A DNA stretch of 35,620 bases from an uncultured Bacteroidales bacterium (GCA_949297285.1 CASFRL010000049.1:1-35620), one strand, 5' to 3'. Counted from the stretch's first letter, positions 1-9,493 are shown. The notes: generated by a model from the sequence alone, not told the origin. Numbers and translations: made by a program.

Positions 1-1648
1 CATAAGTGTCTTGCCCGTTGATGTTTTCAGAGATGTTGTTCGTATAGCTGTATGATCCCAACCCTTCGAATCTCAGATTCTTAAGTATCGAGATACCTAA
101 GTTTACATTAACATTTGCATTTACGTTTTTTGTTTCGGAAGAGGTATTTTCTATCTCCCGAAGAATATTATAGCCGTTCGACGGTATCTGCAAACTTGTG
201 GAACCGTTGTATTTGGCCATCGAAAAATAGGTCTGGTCTTTGGCATACGAGCCGTCGCTGTTATAGGGCATCTCGTATGGATTGGCAAAATAGGCATATT
301 TAAACGGATCGACATTTAATGACGAACCTCTTGAAATTTGGTAAGACATATCTGTCGTAATCCCTAATGTAACCCGCTTGTTGGGTTTCATGTCGACCTT
401 TGCACTGACATTGTAACGATCATAGTTGCTCTTTTTCAACAGACCGTTGTTCCGGTTATATCCGGCCGATACATAATAGGTACTTTTATCTGATCCTCCC
501 GAGAAAGATAGATGATGACTATTGGAGATAGAGGTACGGAATATCTCGTCAAACCAGTTGGTTGTGTGTTGCCCTAATTGGGCTATATAGGCATCCTGTT
601 CTGATTTTGACCAGTCTTTAAAATCTCCTTTCCCTGAACGTATCATTCCGACAATTCCGATGACCGGGTAATGTGCCGTTTCATCTCCCTTTTCTATATA
701 TTGCTGATATCCGGCAGCTGAGAATTCGTCCTATAGCTCTTGTTCCCAGGCCAATTTCTCTTGAGAGTTCATCAAATTGGCGCTACGGGGCGGTTTGGTA
801 ACGAATGTCATGTTGGCCGAGTAATTGATCTGCATTTTACCCGCTTTACCTCGTTTGGTGGTTACGACAATAACTCCGGCTGCGGCTTGGGATCCGTAAA
901 TTGCAGCGGCCGAAGCATCTTTTAGCACGCTGATCGACTCGATTTCGTTCGGGTCTATACCCGCAATTCCATTGGCAAAAATATTGTTGAAATCTCCGGT
1001 CGATAATTGGCTGTTATCGATTTTGGGGATGTCGCGTTGCAAGGGAACACCGTCGATAACCCAGAGAGGGTCGGCACTTTCTTTTGTTAAAGATTTGATT
1101 CCCCGGATACGTATCGTTGAAGATGCCCCCGGACGACCTGAAGTCGCTTGCACGCTCACCCCGGCCAGTTTCCCTTGGAGGAGTTGGTCGATATTGGCTG
1201 TGGGAGAGCCTTTCAGGTCTTCAGCAGTTACAATACCCACGGAACCGGTGACCCGGTCTTTTGTCGTTTTCCCGTATCCGGTTACGACAACCTGTTTCAA
1301 CTCATTTGAATTGTCTTTCAGCACAATATCAAAATTGCCGGCGATGTTGGCCGTTAGAATATGAGACTCCAAGCCCAGAAAAGAGATGCGGATCGTACTT
1401 CCCTTTTTTACGTAAATTGTAAAATGACCGTTTATGTCGGTAATTGTTCCGTTACTTGTTTTCTCTTCTCGTACTGAAGCTCCGGTTAATGGTTGTTTTG
1501 TTTCATCAAAAACAGTACCCGTAATCTTGATTTTCTCAGACTTATCTTGTGCAAAAGCATTGGTTCCGGAGATAATCGACAAAAAAATTGTAAATATTAC
1601 CGAATACCACAGACAAGCGTTTTTTCTTAATTTTCGTTTGGGTTTCAT
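1..1648 (-). pseudogene. SusC-family TonB-dependent outer membrane receptor, interrupted by an in-frame TAG and cut by the left edge
   Basis: This is the outer membrane pore of a SusC/SusD pair, which imports glycans or peptides with TonB energy. The first 305 codons hold a signal peptide (about 1-33, ending NAFAQ), a carboxypeptidase-regulatory-like domain (about 38-112), a TonB-box-like stretch (ELKQVVVTGYG, about 116-126) and a plug domain containing VIDGVP and SVLKDASAAAIYG. The reading frame then meets TAG at 731-733. Directly after it the same frame continues with DEFSAAGYQQY and is open, codon by codon, to position 1 with barrel-like sequence, so only one codon breaks the gene. The ATG at 1648 lies 11 bases after the upstream S9 peptidase, so the two are probably co-transcribed. 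SusD would be expected beyond the left edge. I call it a pseudogene; a sequencing error or stop-codon read-through remains possible. Confidence 0.85.
731..733 (-). other. In-frame amber (TAG) codon inside susC
   Basis: The minus-strand codons read W-E-Q-E-L-TAG-D-E-F-S-A-A-G. I checked all codons from 730 down to 2 in this frame and found no other stop. Many SusC proteins carry an aromatic residue here, so a single change from TGG (Trp) or from TAT/TAC (Tyr) would explain it; that part is recalled family knowledge. The Imm17-like gene (stop at 8775) and the small membrane gene (stop at 30077) end normally in TAG, which argues against genome-wide amber reassignment. Confidence 0.85.
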
Positions 1649-1659
1649 CTTATTCTATA

Positions 1660-3976
1660 TTATTTGTGATGAATGATATCGATATGTTCTTTTTTCGGAT
1701 TCAATAAATGCTCTACAAAATAGTAGCGGATCAAATTATAGTAGTAGTCGTTTCCTACACCATGATCCATTCCCGGCATCACCATCATGTCGAAACGCTT
1801 GTTGGCTTTCATCAAGGCATCGGCAAGTCTGAACGTTGTAGAAGGATGCACATTTTTATCCACATCACCGGTAATAAGCATTAACCGGCCTTTTAATCGA
1901 TCTGCCAGTTCATTGTTTGTCGGGATTTTACAGGTAAAGACGGTTTTCCCTGTTATACTGTCTTTATGGGATTTGACACCGTGATAGGTCTCGCCCCACC
2001 ATTGTATATATAAATTGTTGTCATGGTTTCCGGAAGCGGCAATGCCCACTTTGTAAAAATCGGGATAGGTAAGCATGGCGGCAACGGTCTGGAACCCGCC
2101 ACCCGAATGTCCGTATATGCCTACTCGGTCGAGATCGATGAATTTATATCGGCGGGCAAGCGTCTCTATGGCATGTTTATCGTCGGCCAAAGGGTAATCT
2201 CTTAAATTCCCATATCCGAAACAGTGGAAGTCACGGCCTCGTATTTGTGAGCTGCCTCTTGCACCGACATTGATGACCACAAAGCCTAATTGGGCTAAAG
2301 ACTGGTTGTAGTTGTCATCTACCGTAAACGCCCTTGGAATCTGATCGTCTTGAGGCCCCGGATATACATTGGTTATAATGGGATATAAGCGGGTCGTGTC
2401 TAAATTGAAAGGCAGATACATAACTCCATAAAGATCGGTTGAGTCATCGGCCGCTTTTATTTGGAACAATACAGGAGGTTTCCACCCTAATTTTCTCAAT
2501 GCCGAATCGTCGCTCGCTTCTAATACGATACTCTTTCGGGGAGATGCAATCTTTATCAGTTGGCTTACGGCGGGCATATCCATTCGGGAGTAATTGTCGA
2601 TTAGGTATTTACCGTCAGGAGAAAGGTCTATGCTGTGAGTTCCGTCTCCCGGAGTCAATAGCGTAAAACCGCTGCCGTCTAAATTTACCTTGTAATAGAA
2701 ACGGTAATAAGGATTGATCCCTTTTTCTCGTCCATATCCTTCGACAATAATAGACCGGGCCAAGGTATCGAGTTTCATGATATTTCCGGCAACCATGTCC
2801 GGAGGAGTGATCGTATGTTTCAAGTTCCCCTTGTCATCATATAGGAAATATTGTCCTTTCCCGTTTCGTTCCGACCACCAGATGATTTCTTTCCCTTTGT
2901 TGATGAGGTGATATCTGAACAGTTGGAGGTTCATGTGCGGCGCACAATGTTCGGAGATAACTTCTTTGACTTCCCCGGTATGAATATCGACCTTGCATAA
3001 GTCTATATAATCGGCCGGGCGGCTTCTTCTTGTAAAAAATACATATCCCGGAGTTTCTGCATAGCTGATCTCCACTTTTTGATCCGGATATTTGTCTATG
3101 GCAACCGGGATTTCCTTTCGCATGTCTACATCGTAAAGAAACATTGCGTAATGGCTCACTCCGGTATCGCCCGGCATAGGCATTTTATACGTATCTACCG
3201 TCGGACGTGGAGAGGCAAGGCTATTGACCAAAGTCATTGTTTTAATGGAGCGCTTGTCTTCTCTAAATGAAAAAATCGTGTGCGAATTTTCTATCCAATT
3301 GGCCGATGTATAACAACATGACGTATCTCTTTTTTCATTGCTGTTTGAGGTGTAAGAGAAATACGGCTCTCCGTCGGTAGTCAGTTGTATGTCTTCTAAT
3401 TTATCTCTTCTTGATAAATATAAGTTGTGATCTCTGAAATTAAATATAGAACTGATGATCTGTCGAATACTTTTCCCATGTGTTTTTTGTAAAGGTCGTA
3501 GAGCGTTTGTTGCTTGGCTTATTCTCTTCTGTTTTGGGAACAGCATCGACAATTCTGGCCTTTTTGTTTTTTATATTATATTCAATGATCTTATGCTCTT
3601 TATTGATATAAAATTTGTTCAAATCCTGATTATAAAAATCGAGACGGTATATATTTAGCTTTTCGGGGGTATATTTTATTTGGGTCAGCCGGGTAATTTC
3701 ATCGGCTAAATGTCGGTTGTCGAAAAGCAACTTTTTTTCGCCTTTCGCTGCATTTACCAGATAAAAATCACGTTCTCCATTTCTTTCTATGGCATAATAA
3801 AAATAGTGGGTATTTTTAATCCATGTTGGAATTAGGGATGTCCGATAATACCCTGAAAGTGAGTCTGATGTAAATTTTTCGGCAAAATCCCAATTTACAG
3901 AGTCTTGACCGAATGCGCAAAAAGAAGATAATAAGGATAAAAGTAGATTGTAAGATATTTTAGAATATATACTCAT
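1660..3976 (-). pseudogene. S9 family (DPP-IV-like) prolyl oligopeptidase, frameshifted
   Basis: This is a secreted serine peptidase of the DPP-IV type, expected to trim peptides in the periplasm or at the cell surface. The first frame (3976 down to 3440) has a signal peptide (about 1-23, ending CAFGQ) and the start of the beta-propeller, then stops after HQFYI. The second frame continues with FNFRDHNLYL and ends at 1660. It carries the alpha/beta-hydrolase nucleophile motif GHSGGG, an Asp in GDVDKNVHP and a His in GMDHG. Removing one base near 3445 rejoins them into about 771 residues, with the triad near S624, D706 and H738, the normal size for this family. The stop codon lies 11 bases from the SusC start. 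Without correction the second part lacks a signal peptide and most of blade one, so the enzyme is probably inactive. Confidence 0.82.
3440..3451 (-). other. Single-base frameshift site in the S9 peptidase
   Basis: On the minus strand this reads ttc-tat-att-taa in the N-terminal frame. Skipping one base after tat gives ttt-aat-ttc-aga-gat, which continues the propeller sequence (NFRDHNLYL). The junction lies in a short A/T run (taaatata on the plus strand), where slippage or a base-calling error is plausible. I see no heptameric slippery sequence or following stem-loop that would suggest programmed frameshifting. Confidence 0.75.
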
Positions 3977-4569
3977 GTCTCCGTTTTTTTTGATAATGTT
4001 GGGTTATAAGCATTTCGTATATTGATAATGCTTTAGAAAATAGAATATGATAGATGAATCTTTGATTCCTGTTGAATGCCGGATGGTTGAAGTCGTTTGA
4101 GAAAGGGTATGTTTCTCCCTTTTTTTAGTAAAAAGATATAAACTTCGTAAAGCAATAACATAAAAGAATGTATAATTTGTTCCCTCTTCATCTGCAATAT
4201 CGTTTAGGCCACTTGTTTTTGATAAACTAAATTCTCGCTCTTTAACAGCTTGATTATCGCACTGTTATATCTTGTGAGATGTTCGCCGCAAACAGATAGA
4301 TCCTCATCTTTTTAGAGAAGAAATTATTCCTGTTTCGGATTAATTAAAAAAGCTCTGTATAATTTAACCCGTCTTGATGCTGTCCGGTAAAAAAATGATA
4401 ACATGTTTTATTATACATTTGTTATATTATACAGATTTGCCTGCAAAAATAATTATTTTATTTTTTTTGAAAGGGTTAGAAAACAATTTTTTTTATCATT
4501 ATGAATAAAAAAAACAATTTGTTATAGAAATATGGCAGATTAATTCCCCTTTTTGCGACATTTTTATGC
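3977..4569. other. Gene-free AT-rich stretch between copA and the S9 peptidase
   Basis: About 590 bases carry no credible reading frame. It should contain the promoter of the peptidase-susC unit and the 3' end of the copA transcript. The upper half (about 4380-4560) is extremely A/T-rich. A short hairpin with a T run (aaaggg 4102-4107, cccttt 4117-4122) faces the plus strand, but no plus-strand gene precedes it. TAnnTTTG-like octamers occur at 4414-4421 (plus) and 4444-4451 (minus) without a good -33 partner. I cannot assign a function to this region. Confidence 0.5.
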
Positions 4570-6774
4570 TTATATAGCCGAATGTTTGAGCCGCAGACTA
4601 TTCATTACGACCGAGACCGAACTGAATGCCATTGCAGCACTGGCCCACATCGGGTTCAGCAACATCCCGTTGATCGGGAATAGTATTCCGGCAGCGACAG
4701 GAATACTGATTACATTGTAGATGAATGCCCAAAAAAGATTTTGATGGATGAGGCGGACGGTCTTTTGGGAGAGTCTGATCGCTTTGGGAAGCAATAGCAA
4801 GTCTGATGTAATTAACGTTACCATGGCAACGTCCATGGCAATATCTGTTCCTTTCCCCATGGCAATACTGACATCGGCCCGTGCCAGTGCCTGAGAGTCA
4901 TTGATGCCGTCGCCTACCATTGCAACATTTTTCCCTTTTTGTTGCAACTCTTTTATGTATGTTTCTTTATCTGCCGGCATAACCTCGGACTGTATGTGCT
5001 CGATTCCCAGAGACTGGGCGATTGCCTGTGCAGTTTTCTTTTCGTCTCCGGTGAGCATATGCACCTCGATATTTTTCCTTTTCAATAGCCGTACGGCTTG
5101 TGCCGATGTAGGTTTTAACGAATCGTTAATGGCAAAAACGGCAATCAGCCGATTTTCGTCTCCATAGTAAACAACGCTTTTGTTCCCTTGCGCCCAACGG
5201 TCGGTGAGGAGTAGTATATCTTCAGATAATTTTGTTTGTCGGGCTTTGGCAAAAGAGAGGTTTCCTGCCCAATATTCATGGCCTTCGAAGGTAAATTCTA
5301 TACCTTTCCCCGGAATGCTTTCGAACGAATTGATTTTTGGGGTAACACATCCTTCTTTTTCCAGATACTCACTAATTGCTGTTGCGACAGGATGTTCCGA
5401 TTTTTGTTCTGCGGCAAGCAATATCGATGAGAGAATCGGGTCGGCATTCGATGTCCACCAAGTGTCGGTCACTGTCGGATGCCCCTCTGTCAAGGTCCCG
5501 GTTTTATCAAGTACGACGCAGTTTACTTTGCATAAATTCTCGAGGGCGTAGGCATCTTTGATCAGGATATGGTGTTTGGCACCTTTCCCTATTCCGACCA
5601 TGAGAGCGGTCGGTGTTGCCAGCCCCAATGCACAAGGGCATGCAATGACGAGAACCGATACGGCCGATAATAGAGCCTGCGAAAAATAATGATTTCCGCC
5701 AATAGCGATCCAAGCAATAAATGTAATGACCGAGATGCTTATAACTGTGGGGACAAAAATCCGGCTGATGCGATCTACTGTTTTTTGTACCGGGGCTTTA
5801 CTCCCTTGCGCCTCTTGTACCATACGGATAATTTGGGCGAGGATGGTGGTGCTCCCAACCTGAGTTGCTTTTAGTATAAATGTCCCTCGCTGGTTGATTG
5901 TCCCGGCCAATACGCGGTCGCCCGGTTGTTTTTTTACCGGAATCGCTTCACCGCTAATCATGCTTTCGTCAACATAAGACCCCCCTTCGACAACAACTCC
6001 GTCTACGGGGATTTTTTCTCCCGGGCGTACACTGATTTGGTCATTGGGTTGCAGTTGCCCGATTGCAACTTCGACTTCTCCTGTTTCTGTAATTTTTCGA
6101 GCGGTTTTCGGTTGCAAACCCATCAACCCTTTTATTGCTGATGTGGTACTGTTTTTGGCACGTTCTTCCATTAATTTCCCTAAAAGAACAAATGCGATGA
6201 TCATGCCGGCAGCTTCATAGTAAACGTGAGCTTCCATTCCCTGGGCAGTCCAGAATTGGGGGTATATCGTATTGGCAAGGCTGAACAGAAATGCTATCGA
6301 TGTGCTTAGGGCTACCAATGTATCCATATTGGCCGTATGTTGTTTGGCTTGTCGCCAGGCATGGATGTAAAAGTCGCTTCCGGCGTAGAACAGGATGGGC
6401 AGGGTAAGTATCATCATGATCCATTTGCTTCCGGGCAGATGCATGAAAAACATTGCAAGAAGCATGACCGGAATCGATAACCCCCATGCCGTAATCGTCT
6501 TCTTTTTCAAGAGAGAGTAGTGCGTTTTTTGAGCCTCTTCTTGTATCTCTTCTTGATTCTCTTCGTCTATAATGAGATCGTATCCGATAGATTGTACTTC
6601 GGCCTTGATTTGTGGTAATGCAATTTGTTCAGGGTCGTATTCTATGGTGAGTGTGTTGGCGGCGAAATTGACCGCTGCCGTGTGGATTCCCGGAAGGGAT
6701 TTCACTTTGTTCTCTACATTGTTGGCACAAACCGAACAACTCATCTCTAAAACTGGTAAAGTACATTTTTTCAT
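4570..6774 (-). CDS. copA: Copper-translocating P1B-type ATPase
   Basis: Inner-membrane pump that exports Cu(I) from the cytoplasm using ATP. I chose the ATG at 6774 ([13 protein letters not shown]) rather than the upstream in-frame ATG at 6810, because the metal-binding domain then sits at the N-terminus as usual; this gives 734 residues. Visible in order: one heavy-metal-associated domain with CxxC (C13, C16; the preceding Gly-Met is Glu-Met here), the actuator loop ISGEAIP (about 274), the membrane metal site [10 protein letters not shown] (about 379), the phosphorylation motif DKTGTLTEG (D423), SEHP (about 459), GDGIND (about 621), and in the last helices YN followed by [12 protein letters not shown] with YN and M-x-x-S-S is the P1B-1 copper signature. 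It is monocistronic and divergent from the 6918 gene. No copper-responsive regulator or chaperone gene is adjacent. Confidence 0.93.
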   Translation of the reverse strand: MKKCTLPVLEMSCSVCANNVENKVKSLPGIHTAAVNFAANTLTIEYDPEQIALPQIKAEVQSIGYDLIIDEENQEEIQEEAQKTHYSLLKKKTITAWGLSIPVMLLAMFFMHLPGSKWIMMILTLPILFYAGSDFYIHAWRQAKQHTANMDTLVALSTSIAFLFSLANTIYPQFWTAQGMEAHVYYEAAGMIIAFVLLGKLMEERAKNSTTSAIKGLMGLQPKTARKITETGEVEVAIGQLQPNDQISVRPGEKIPVDGVVVEGGSYVDESMISGEAIPVKKQPGDRVLAGTINQRGTFILKATQVGSTTILAQIIRMVQEAQGSKAPVQKTVDRISRIFVPTVISISVITFIAWIAIGGNHYFSQALLSAVSVLVIACPCALGLATPTALMVGIGKGAKHHILIKDAYALENLCKVNCVVLDKTGTLTEGHPTVTDTWWTSNADPILSSILLAAEQKSEHPVATAISEYLEKEGCVTPKINSFESIPGKGIEFTFEGHEYWAGNLSFAKARQTKLSEDILLLTDRWAQGNKSVVYYGDENRLIAVFAINDSLKPTSAQAVRLLKRKNIEVHMLTGDEKKTAQAIAQSLGIEHIQSEVMPADKETYIKELQQKGKNVAMVGDGINDSQALARADVSIAMGKGTDIAMDVAMVTLITSDLLLLPKAIRLSQKTVRLIHQNLFWAFIYNVISIPVAAGILFPINGMLLNPMWASAAMAFSSVSVVMNSLRLKHSAI

Positions 6775-6830
6775 TATCTCGATTTTTCCGGAATATGTTT
6801 CAAAAACCATGTTAAAGGTAGAATAAAATA

Positions 6831-6860
6831 TTTGAAATGAAGTTTTTCTGTGTAGTTTTG
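6831..6860 (+). promoter_or_regulatory. Bacteroidota-type promoter for the 6918 lipoprotein gene
   Basis: TTTG at 6831-6834 and TAGTTTTG at 6853-6860 are separated by 18 bases. This matches the -33 TTTG / -7 TAnnTTTG consensus of the primary sigma factor. Transcription would begin near 6867, giving a leader of about 50 bases before the ATG at 6918. Confidence 0.55.
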
Positions 6861-6917
6861 TAGCATAATTTTTAGAATAAGGGGAATTTCTTTTAAGTTT
6901 ACCATAAAAATAAGTGC

Positions 6918-7565
6918 GTGAAAAAATTTGTTTACTTCTTGGTTTTTATATCGGCAATAATCTGTTTTTCCTGTAAAAAAACGAACGAAAAAGTAATAAC
7001 AGTAGAAAAAGATCTGAAGATAATACCGTTCGGGCGTTTTTCCCGGGCATTCAATGATATGAATGATCGGCATCTTGATGCGGCTCAAAGGTTGGGAATT
7101 ACTCCGGCTTCATCAAGAGAAGAGGCGCTGAGCCAGAGCAAGCACTTGTGCGAAATCTCCGATTGTGAATATTATAAGGTCGATTCGCTTACGCATTCTA
7201 TTCCTTATCTTGTGCCCGAAGCCAAGGAGTTGTTGGAGAAAATTGGTAAAAATTTTATCGATTCTTTAGAGAGTCGGGGTGGCGGAAGTTATCAGATTTT
7301 GGTGACCAGTGTTTTACGGGTAGAGCAGGATGTGAAGCGTTTACGCAAAAAAAATGTCAATGCGAGTGCAAATTCGGCACATCGTTACGGTACTACTTTT
7401 GATATTGCCTATTCTCGTTTTCCTACTACCGACGAGCGTTATTTGATTCCCAAAGAACAATTAAAGCATATTTTGGCAGAGGTATTGTTGAGCCTGAAAA
7501 AACAAGAAGCCTGTTATGTTAAATATGAAGTGAAACAAGGTTGTTTTCATATAACGGCACGGTGA
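6918..7565 (+). CDS. DUF5715-like lipoprotein with M15 peptidase-type metal motif
   Basis: Exported lipoprotein of 215 residues. The N-terminus has a hydrophobic segment and lipobox ending ICFSC (C19), followed by Lys-Lys. The C-terminal half contains [10 protein letters not shown] (H155, D162) and FHIT (H211). This spacing matches the zinc ligands of the M15 (D-Ala-D-Ala carboxypeptidase/VanY-like) fold, where S-x-H-x-x-G-x-x-x-D is followed by a distal His. I infer a cell-wall peptidase or a relative of one; the family is usually recorded only as a DUF, and activity is not shown by the sequence. A canonical promoter lies upstream and a bidirectional hairpin terminator downstream, so it is a single-gene unit. 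Confidence 0.7.
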   Translation: MKKFVYFLVFISAIICFSCKKTNEKVITVEKDLKIIPFGRFSRAFNDMNDRHLDAAQRLGITPASSREEALSQSKHLCEISDCEYYKVDSLTHSIPYLVPEAKELLEKIGKNFIDSLESRGGGSYQILVTSVLRVEQDVKRLRKKNVNASANSAHRYGTTFDIAYSRFPTTDERYLIPKEQLKHILAEVLLSLKKQEACYVKYEVKQGCFHITAR

Positions 7566-7607
7566 GAAATTTTCTGATAAATTGAGTTGAGAGAAGGGAA
7601 GAAAATA

Positions 7608-7639
7608 AAAAATGCGCGAATAAACATTCGCGCATTTTT
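7608..7639. terminator. Bidirectional rho-independent terminator
   Basis: A perfect 13-bp stem (aaaaatgcgcgaa at 7608-7620, ttcgcgcattttt at 7627-7639) with a 6-base loop, A-rich on one flank and T-rich on the other. It lies between the convergent genes ending at 7565 (plus) and 7664 (minus) and can serve both. Confidence 0.85.
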
Positions 7640-7663
7640 ATTCATTATAATGATTGTTATTAA

Positions 7664-8425
7664 TTAGAATCTCCAACCTAAACGGATAGCCGGAATAGCG
7701 TTGAATGCAACTGCTACACTCGATCTTTTCGAATTGTTTTCAAATGCTTCTTCATTAATATCTGTTCCGTTAACTTTTCCTTCGATTTCTAATTTTTTGA
7801 ATTTTGAAGATTGAATGGCTAAGCCAAATTCAGTACCGCAATACAATCCTTTATACATGTAGAAATCGAAACCGGTCAAAAGGTTCAAATTGAAAGTAAA
7901 TGCGCCGACAGGAGCCAAACCTGCGAATGGATTTGTATAGTCCGGATCAAAATCTCCGACATTGGCGGTGTAGTAATTTTTGAAAGTAACATCCGTTTCG
8001 GTATTTCCTGTTTCTCCGTATACAGTAGTTTTTGCGTTAGTAACCGTAAACCCGGTTTCACCTCCAAGGTATACCGACAAACGAGGAGCGATATTGATAT
8101 GATATTCATATCCTACTCCTAATGTGAAGTTTCCGGTTTTTGATTTCAAATCTTCATTCCAAGGAGTACGGTCTGCATCATCAAGCGTACCTTCATCCGT
8201 AAATTTATTAGAATTTATACCAAATCCTAAGTTTAAACGCAAAGCATGTTGTTCGCTCAAAAAATAACGCAATTTTAATCCGTTAACGGCAAAGTTTTGA
8301 TTGTTTTGGTTAAACGGATTGAATTGAAGCTCAGTCGTTACAGTTCCAGCTTCGGGTTGATACTGTGCAAAAGAATTTGCTGATGCTAATAAACATACGG
8401 CAACTGCTAAAAATAACTTTTTCAT
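7664..8425 (-). CDS. Outer membrane beta-barrel protein
   Basis: The ATG at 8425 starts a 253-residue protein with a clear signal peptide (MKKLFLAV... ending NSFAQ, about residue 20); the frame extends three codons further only through a TTG. The mature part has alternating hydrophobic strands (for example LRLNLGFGI, NFTLGVGYEYHI, LSVYLGGETGF, NLNLLTGFDFYM) and ends in a C-terminal aromatic, LGWRF, the usual signal for barrel insertion. This fits the small porin-like OMP_b-brl group. No substrate can be inferred. It has its own -7-like promoter element about 95 bases upstream and a strong terminator downstream, so it is probably transcribed alone. Confidence 0.75.
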   Translation of the reverse strand: MKKLFLAVAVCLLASANSFAQYQPEAGTVTTELQFNPFNQNNQNFAVNGLKLRYFLSEQHALRLNLGFGINSNKFTDEGTLDDADRTPWNEDLKSKTGNFTLGVGYEYHINIAPRLSVYLGGETGFTVTNAKTTVYGETGNTETDVTFKNYYTANVGDFDPDYTNPFAGLAPVGAFTFNLNLLTGFDFYMYKGLYCGTEFGLAIQSSKFKKLEIEGKVNGTDINEEAFENNSKRSSVAVAFNAIPAIRLGWRF

Positions 8426-8774
8426 ACATTTCAAGATTTTAGTTGTACTTTTTATTTTGAATAAAGTCTTATTTTAGAGAAGATTAATATGTAATTTCGT
8501 TTTTTATTCCCTTAAACAAAGGTATGATAAATAATAAATAATATATATATATTAACAATAATTAATGGCCTATGCAGCGTTTATGATAAATGTTTTTTAT
8601 TTGTATATTATTGATTATTAGCATTTTTATAAATTGTTTTGATACTGTCCGAGAAAAAATAGAGATAAACGTGTAAAAAAATTATTGTTAATAAAATTTA
8701 AAATACGCTTGCGGATTAGAGAATATATTGTGCTATTATCGTAAAAATAATGCTAACGTTTTACCGAAAAAGCA
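8426..8774. other. Non-coding AT-rich leader and spacer
   Basis: About 350 bases, strongly A/T-rich, with a run of alternating AT near 8540-8552. It holds the likely promoter of the beta-barrel gene (8517-8524) and the 3' flank of the small gene that ends at 8775. I see no further gene and no convincing terminator. Confidence 0.5.
8517..8524 (-). promoter_or_regulatory. -7 promoter element for the beta-barrel protein gene
   Basis: The minus strand reads TACCTTTG, a perfect TAnnTTTG. Transcription would start near 8510, about 85 bases before the ATG at 8425. No TTTG is present at the expected -33 distance; the region there is an AT repeat. Confidence 0.4.
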
Positions 8775-8990
8775 CTATTTTATGTTGTTATATACCGAAA
8801 TAGCCATTATCCAAATAAGGATTCCCAATATTACGTAAAAAATGCGGGCGCCTTTACGCTTGAATATCCGGACGATTGCTTTCCCATTTTCGGTATTAAA
8901 AAACCAATCCCAATTGGCAATAGCGGCACAGATCGATAATGTGCCTAAGAATGCAAAAAGAAAAGAGATGATGTATTTACTGATGATCAT
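8775..8990 (-). CDS. Small two-helix membrane protein, Imm17-like
   Basis: A protein of 71 residues with two predicted membrane helices: residues about 4-25 (IISFLFAFLGTLSICAAIA) and about 50-66 (FYVILGILIWIMAISVY). They are joined by a polar basic loop containing NWDWFF and KRKGARIFY. The W-x-W-F-F segment followed by RKGARIFYxxLG recalls the Imm17 family, predicted from comparative genomics to be immunity proteins of polymorphic toxins. That assignment is from memory of the family pattern. No toxin gene lies next to it. It ends in TAG and is 77 bases downstream of tsaE, with a hairpin between them, so it may be a separate unit. Confidence 0.55.
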   Translation of the reverse strand: MIISKYIISFLFAFLGTLSICAAIANWDWFFNTENGKAIVRIFKRKGARIFYVILGILIWIMAISVYNNIK

Positions 8991-9030
8991 AGACGGGACT
9001 GGTAAAAACTTGTAGATATGTATAATGGGT

Positions 9031-9056
9031 CGGGAAAGAGCATATGCTCTTCCCCG
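9031..9056. repeat. Inverted repeat / hairpin between tsaE and the Imm17-like gene
   Basis: The core aagagcatatgctctt (9036-9051) is a perfect palindrome, extended by cggg/cccg on the flanks with one mismatch. It would form an 11-12-bp stem around an ATAT loop. No T run follows on either strand, so it is not a textbook intrinsic terminator; it may still end or process the porW-porX-tsaE transcript. Confidence 0.45.
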
Positions 9057-9067
9057 GATAAAATATG

Positions 9068-9493
9068 TTAAGAAAGTTCTTCGCAGGTAATGCTCCGGCT
9101 TCCGTCCTCATTTTCAGAGATGAAGACATTTGCACAATCTTCGGGTAGCAGTTCTTCTACCTTTTCAGGCCATTCGATAAAGCACAAAGCACCGCTGTAA
9201 AAATAATCTTCATAACCGAAGTCGTAAGCTTCTTCTATTTTGTTGATTCGGTAAAAGTCGAAATGGTAGATAAGTTCTCCGGTAGCCGAACGGTATTCGT
9301 TTACGATGGCAAAAGTAGGGCTGTTTATGACATCCTCTACGCCGAGCTCTTCGCAAATGGCTTTGATAAAAGTCGTTTTCCCGGCGCCCATTTTCCCCCG
9401 AAAGGCGAATACGGTAGTGTCGCCCATCCGGGAAATAAACTCACGGGCGGCTTCCCGAATGTTATCTAAATGATCGATTGTAATAGTTTGCAT
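9068..9493 (-). CDS. tsaE: tRNA threonylcarbamoyladenosine biosynthesis ATPase TsaE
   Basis: Cytoplasmic ATPase that works with TsaB and TsaD to make t6A at position 37 of ANN-decoding tRNAs. The 141-residue protein has a P-loop, GKMGAGKTT (33-41), then [17 protein letters not shown] and the C-terminal [11 protein letters not shown]. These are the diagnostic TsaE motifs at normal length. Its ATG lies 11 bases after the porX stop codon, so it is the distal gene of the porW-porX-tsaE run. Confidence 0.95.
   Translation of the reverse strand: MQTITIDHLDNIREAAREFISRMGDTTVFAFRGKMGAGKTTFIKAICEELGVEDVINSPTFAIVNEYRSATGELIYHFDFYRINKIEEAYDFGYEDYFYSGALCFIEWPEKVEELLPEDCANVFISENEDGSRSITCEELS

Noticed and set aside
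740..1364. Plus-strand open frames opposite the SusC receptor
   Set aside because: They mirror a strongly supported coding sequence, have no recognisable motifs and are shadows.
3440..3552. Two overlapping separate genes at the S9 peptidase
   Set aside because: The first 36 residues of the second frame look unrelated to any family, while the two frames join exactly at FYI/FNFRDHNLYL; one frameshifted gene explains this better.
4414..4421. Plus-strand promoter TACATTTG in the gap below copA
   Set aside because: It lacks a -33 partner and leads into the 3' end of copA antisense; in DNA this AT-rich such a match is expected by chance.
6774..7088. Minus-strand open frame upstream of copA
   Set aside because: It lies antisense to the signal-peptide end of the 6918 lipoprotein, has no family features and overlaps the identified promoter.
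7885..8109. Minus-strand frame inside the beta-barrel gene
   Set aside because: It is an alternative frame of a well-supported gene on the same strand with no start signal or motif.
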